Positions 60,850 through 64,000 of a stretch of DNA of 64,000 nt are shown piece by piece. A model generated the notes under the pieces. That model worked only from the letters and a program-made list of their open reading frames with translations. It did not search any database and was not told the DNA's origin. Location: the NCBI RefSeq assembly GCF_032926325.1, contig NZ_CP136709.1:843501-907500 (forward strand), given 5' to 3'. How positions within the stretch are numbered: the stretch's first letter is position 1; the number at the start of each line of letters is the position of its first letter. The stretch is from Aestuariibaculum lutulentum. GTDB taxonomy: Bacteria > Bacteroidota > Bacteroidia > Flavobacteriales > Flavobacteriaceae. The position numbers and the translations under genes are program-made.

Positions 60850-63093
60850 ATGTTTCAAAAAAGCAAACTCATATTTACGCTTATTCTATTTATCACATTC
60901 CTATCTCATGCTCAGGAATTAGCCTTCCCTTCCGCTGAAGGATTTGGCAAATATGCCTCAGGTGGTCGGGGTGGATTGGTTTATACTGTAACGAATTTAA
61001 ACGATGACGGAGAAGGTAGTTTAAGAAAAGGAATTCTTAAAAAAGGACCTCGAATTATTGTCTTTGCGGTTTCTGGAACTATTGAATTAAAATCAGATTT
61101 AGATGTTAACAGAGGTGACCTAAGCATTTTAGGACAAACCGCTCCCGGTGATGGCATTACCATAAAAGGCTATCCATTTACAGTAAAAGCAGACAATGTT
61201 ATTATTCGGTATTTAAGATTCAGAATGGGCGATGCTGAAAAAGTTGAAGGCGATGCCTTAGGCTGTCGAGATGCCAACAACGTTATCATAGATCACTGCT
61301 CTGTAAGTTGGGCAACCGATGAAAATGCTTCCTTTTATAACAATTCAAATTTCACATTACAATACTGTATCATTTCTGAAGCTTTAAATAATTCTGTGCA
61401 TCATAAAGGAGCTCACGGATATGGCGGAATCTGGGGTGGCGTAAATGCTTCCTTTCATCACAACTTAATAGCCTCTAACAATAGTAGAAACCCTAGATTT
61501 AGTGGTTCTTCGACAACTGAAAATTCAAAAAATGAATTTGTTGACTTTAGAAACAATGTCATTTACAACTGGGGAGAAAACAATATTTACGGTGGCGAAA
61601 AAGGCACATACAACGTAGTTAACAACTACTTTAAATCTGGGCCTGCCACACCTAAATCGAAACAAGATAGAATAATAAACCCTTCTGAACCTTACGGAAA
61701 ATTCTATGTTGATGGGAATTATGTGGAAGGATTTGATGCCGTTTCCAACAATAACTGGAATGGTGGTGTTCAGTGTGATAATCCATTAGAAACAAAACAA
61801 GATTCTGAAATCGATATTGCTGATAATACTTCCACTCAAAGTGCTAAAGAAGCTTATGAAGAAGTTCTTAAAAAAGCAGGAAACAGTCTTTCAAGAGATG
61901 CTGTAGATGCCAGAATTATTCATAATACCCGTGAAGGCAGTGCGAATTATAAGAATGGTATCATAGATTCGCAAGACAATGTTGGTGGATGGCCAGAATT
62001 AAAATTAGGAACTCCAAAAACAGATACCGATGAAGATGGTATGCCTGACGATTGGGAAAAGGAAAACAAACTAAATCCAAATCTAAACGACAGTAACCTT
62101 TTTACACTCGATAAAAGTTTTACCAATATTGAAGTTTATGCAAATTCATTAGTTAATGGGTTTGCAAAAAAAAAAAAAAATCTAATTAATGGTAAATACT
62201 TTCATTTTGTCGTAGACGCTAATAACAATGGTGATTTCTCTACTGTACAGGCTGCAATTAACGCAGTGCCCGACTTTAGAAAAAATGAAACCCGAATTTT
62301 TATAAAAAACGGAATTTATAAAGAAAAATTGGTACTTCCAGCTTCAAAAACAAATATCACTTTTGTAGGTGAAGATAAGTTCAAAACCATTTTAACCTAC
62401 GACGACTTTGCCCAAAAACACAACAGCTTTGGAGAAGAAATGGGTACTACTGGGTCAACGTCCTTTTTCATTTTTGGTGATAATTTTAAAGCTGAAAACA
62501 TAACTTTCGAAAATAGTGCCGGTCCTGTTGGTCAAGCTGTAGCCGTAAGAGTTGATGGCGACAAGGTCATATTTAACAATTGTCGTTTTTTAGGAAATCA
62601 GGACACCCTATATTGCCATGGAAACAATAGCAGACAGTATTACAAAGACTGCTATATTGAAGGTACTGTTGATTTTATTTTTGGCTGGTCTACAGCTTAT
62701 TTCGACAATTGCGAAATTTTCTGTAAAAATTCCGGTTACGTAACAGCTGCTTCAACCAATGAAGACACTGCTTACGGATTTGTATTCAAAAATTGTAAAA
62801 TAACAGGAAGCGCTCAAGAAAACACCTTTTATTTAGGAAGACCCTGGCGCGACTATGCCAAAACCGTTTGGATTGATTGTTATATGGATAAACATATTAA
62901 AACTGAAGGCTGGCACAACTGGGGAAAACCTCAAGCAGAACAAACCACGTTTTATGCCGAATACGGTTCTACCGGACCAGGAGCATCATCAAAACGAGTA
63001 ACATGGGCTAAACAACTTTCTAAAAAAGAAGCTGAAGTATTCAGTTTAGATAATGTTTTAAGAGGGAATGACGATTGGAAGCCTAAACTATAA
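60850..63093 (+). CDS. Bifunctional PL1 pectate lyase - CE8 pectin methylesterase fusion
   Basis: The 747-residue protein has a signal peptide (TFLSHAQ), a PL1 beta-helix (about 24-330; LAFPSAEGFGKYASGGRGGLV, IIDHCSVSWATDENASFY), an acidic calcium-type linker DTDEDGMPDDWE (about 395-406) and then, after a Lys-rich run coded by a 15-base A tract (62166-62180), a complete CE8 domain (about 450-740). CE8 motifs are GPVGQAVAV, FLGNQDTLY, GTVDFIFGWS and YLGRPWRDYAKT, all intact (seen). One chain could strip methyl esters and then cut the chain (known activities). There is no T9SS tail. Loss or gain of one A would stop translation within a few codons, leaving a PL1-only enzyme. Confidence 0.9.
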   Translation: MFQKSKLIFTLILFITFLSHAQELAFPSAEGFGKYASGGRGGLVYTVTNLNDDGEGSLRKGILKKGPRIIVFAVSGTIELKSDLDVNRGDLSILGQTAPGDGITIKGYPFTVKADNVIIRYLRFRMGDAEKVEGDALGCRDANNVIIDHCSVSWATDENASFYNNSNFTLQYCIISEALNNSVHHKGAHGYGGIWGGVNASFHHNLIASNNSRNPRFSGSSTTENSKNEFVDFRNNVIYNWGENNIYGGEKGTYNVVNNYFKSGPATPKSKQDRIINPSEPYGKFYVDGNYVEGFDAVSNNNWNGGVQCDNPLETKQDSEIDIADNTSTQSAKEAYEEVLKKAGNSLSRDAVDARIIHNTREGSANYKNGIIDSQDNVGGWPELKLGTPKTDTDEDGMPDDWEKENKLNPNLNDSNLFTLDKSFTNIEVYANSLVNGFAKKKKNLINGKYFHFVVDANNNGDFSTVQAAINAVPDFRKNETRIFIKNGIYKEKLVLPASKTNITFVGEDKFKTILTYDDFAQKHNSFGEEMGTTGSTSFFIFGDNFKAENITFENSAGPVGQAVAVRVDGDKVIFNNCRFLGNQDTLYCHGNNSRQYYKDCYIEGTVDFIFGWSTAYFDNCEIFCKNSGYVTAASTNEDTAYGFVFKNCKITGSAQENTFYLGRPWRDYAKTVWIDCYMDKHIKTEGWHNWGKPQAEQTTFYAEYGSTGPGASSKRVTWAKQLSKKEAEVFSLDNVLRGNDDWKPKL

Positions 63094-63170
63094 GCTATTT
63101 AAAAACAAAATTTTATCAATTTTAACATTTGATAATTCAATATTAATTATGTCAACCAAGACTTCTTTAG

Positions 63171-63194
63171 TATTTTTAACAATCGATTACAACT
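63171..63194 (+). promoter_or_regulatory. Possible promoter with LacI-like operator for the GH28 gene
   Basis: TATTTTTA (63171-63178) is close to the TAnnTTTG box, and ACAATCGATTACA (63179-63191) follows directly. No good -33 element was found 19-21 nt upstream, so the promoter call is weaker than the operator call. Confidence 0.55.
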
Positions 63195-63208
63195 AAATTA
63201 AAAATCAT

Positions 63209-64000
63209 ATGAAAATTACACGTAACCATTTAAAGCGTTATGCTTTAATATCTTTTTCATTAGTTGCTTTAACGTTTAACTCGTGTAAAGAAAAACCTAA
63301 ACAAGAAGAAAAAATACAACCCGATGCTTTTGCAGCTGCGGATAAAATTGTTGAAAGCATTAAAGTTTTAGATTTTCCGGATCGAACCTTTAATATCCTA
63401 GATTTTGGAGCTGTTCCTGACGGTACAACATTAAATTCTGATGCTATTAAATCAGCAATTGACAGCTGTAGTCAATTAGGTGGTGGCAAAGTAATTATTC
63501 CGGCCGGCGATTTTTTAACCGGACCAATTGTTTTAAAAAGCAATGTAAATTTACATTTAGAAGAAGGTGCTAACGTACTGTTTTCAACTAACCATGACGA
63601 TTACCTACCGGTTGTTCATACATCCTACGAAGGTGTAGAACTTATGAACTACTCCCCTCTTATTCGTGCTTATAAACAAAATAACATTGCGGTGACTGGT
63701 AAAGGTGTACTTAACGGGCAAGCCAGCAATACCAATTGGTGGCCCTGGTGTGGTAAAGATTCTTATGGTTGGGTTGAAGGTGCTCCCAAACAACATGATT
63801 CTATCAATTTACCTTCTTTACGTGAAATGAACGACAAACAAACACCTGTTTCTGAACGTGTTTTTGGTAAAGGTCACCACTTACGTCCTACGTTTTTTGA
63901 ACCTTTTGAATGTAAAAATGTATTGCTTGAAGGTGTAACCATTACTAATGCTCCATTTTGGGTTATTCACCCGTTAAAAAGTGATTATGTTCGCATTGAT
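63209..64000 (+). CDS. GH28-family polygalacturonase, lipoprotein (N-terminal 264 residues, runs off the window)
   Basis: The gene starts at ATG 63209 and is open to the right edge, 264 codons. It opens with a lipoprotein signal (ALTFNSC) and then the GH28 start FNILDFGAVPDGTTLNSDAIKSAIDSCSQLGGGKVIIPAG, a beta-helix with IAVTGKGVLNGQ and the segment NVLLEGVTITNAPFWVIHPL near the edge (seen). GH28 enzymes hydrolyse polygalacturonan or the rhamnogalacturonan backbone (known). The active-site Asp and His residues normally follow this point, so they cannot be verified. It lies 115 bp after the PL1-CE8 gene with its own LacI-like site, so it is probably induced with the PL1 and SusC3 genes. Confidence 0.9.
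   Translation, partial: MKITRNHLKRYALISFSLVALTFNSCKEKPKQEEKIQPDAFAAADKIVESIKVLDFPDRTFNILDFGAVPDGTTLNSDAIKSAIDSCSQLGGGKVIIPAGDFLTGPIVLKSNVNLHLEEGANVLFSTNHDDYLPVVHTSYEGVELMNYSPLIRAYKQNNIAVTGKGVLNGQASNTNWWPWCGKDSYGWVEGAPKQHDSINLPSLREMNDKQTPVSERVFGKGHHLRPTFFEPFECKNVLLEGVTITNAPFWVIHPLKSDYVRID

Noticed and set aside
1..64000. tRNA, rRNA, CRISPR array, integrase, transposase or origin
   Set aside because: None was found when reading both strands; there are no cloverleaf sequences, no regular short repeats with spacers and no recombinase motifs.

Overview
The window is AT-rich DNA from a member of the Bacteroidota, most likely a marine Flavobacteriaceae. The evidence is three SusC/SusD pairs, Por (type IX) secretion C-terminal domains, a FecI/FecR-type sigma/anti-sigma pair, Na+/solute symporters, start codons without Shine-Dalgarno sequences, and promoter boxes of the Bacteroidota type (TTTG about 20 nt before TAnnTTTG). 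Almost every gene serves pectin and rhamnogalacturonan use, so this is a large composite polysaccharide utilisation locus (PUL). No tRNA, rRNA, CRISPR array, integrase or insertion sequence was seen.

Region 1 (1-18623, all minus strand) is a rhamnogalacturonan side-chain and backbone operon. It holds a GH141-like beta-helix protein fused to an L-rhamnose-mutarotase-like domain, a Gfo/Idh/MocA oxidoreductase, an SSS symporter, a GH78 rhamnosidase, a GH2, a five-bladed-propeller glycosidase, a second GH2, a GH106 rhamnosidase and the start of a SASA-type esterase. Region 2 (18624-18940) is a dense control region. Region 3 (18941-33023, plus strand) has an AraC regulator, an ECF sigma factor with its FecR anti-sigma, an STN-containing SusC with SusD, a second SusC/SusD pair and a Gfo/Idh/MocA enzyme. 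Region 4 (33059-37767, minus) encodes a CE12 acetylesterase, a CE8 pectin methylesterase and a secreted PL1 pectate lyase with a T9SS tail.

Region 5 (37891-51005, minus) is a tightly packed 12-gene operon and the most unusual part. Its order is DapA-family lyase, SSS symporter, iron-type alcohol dehydrogenase, PdxA2, DUF1537 kinase, then a solute-binding-protein homologue, two class III CoA-transferases and a second solute-binding-protein homologue, then a Gfo/Idh/MocA enzyme, a MaoC-like hydratase and RhaT. Neither solute-binding homologue has a signal peptide and there is no ABC permease or ATPase, so they should be cytoplasmic partners of the CoA-transferases. Region 6 (51214-53522, minus) has two small T9SS-secreted proteins of unknown function. 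Region 7 (54071-64000, plus) has a third SusC/SusD pair, a surface lipoprotein in the SusE position, a PL1-CE8 fusion enzyme and the start of a GH28 polygalacturonase.

Two recurring cis-elements tie these parts together. One is a LacI-type site centred on AATCGATT that sits just after the -7 box at four genes (PL1, the 263-aa T9SS protein, SusC3, GH28), and possibly a fifth place. The other is a 25-bp directional element (core CGATGGTCAATTTT) found upstream of the GH141-like operon, the sigma factor, the DapA operon and the 411-aa T9SS gene. The inferred flow is: methyl and acetyl esters are removed outside (CE8, CE12), the backbone is cut by PL1 and GH28, oligomers enter through SusCD, periplasmic GH78/GH106/GH2/GH141-like enzymes release monosaccharides, RhaT and the SSS carriers import them, and the Region 5 enzymes handle sugar acids.
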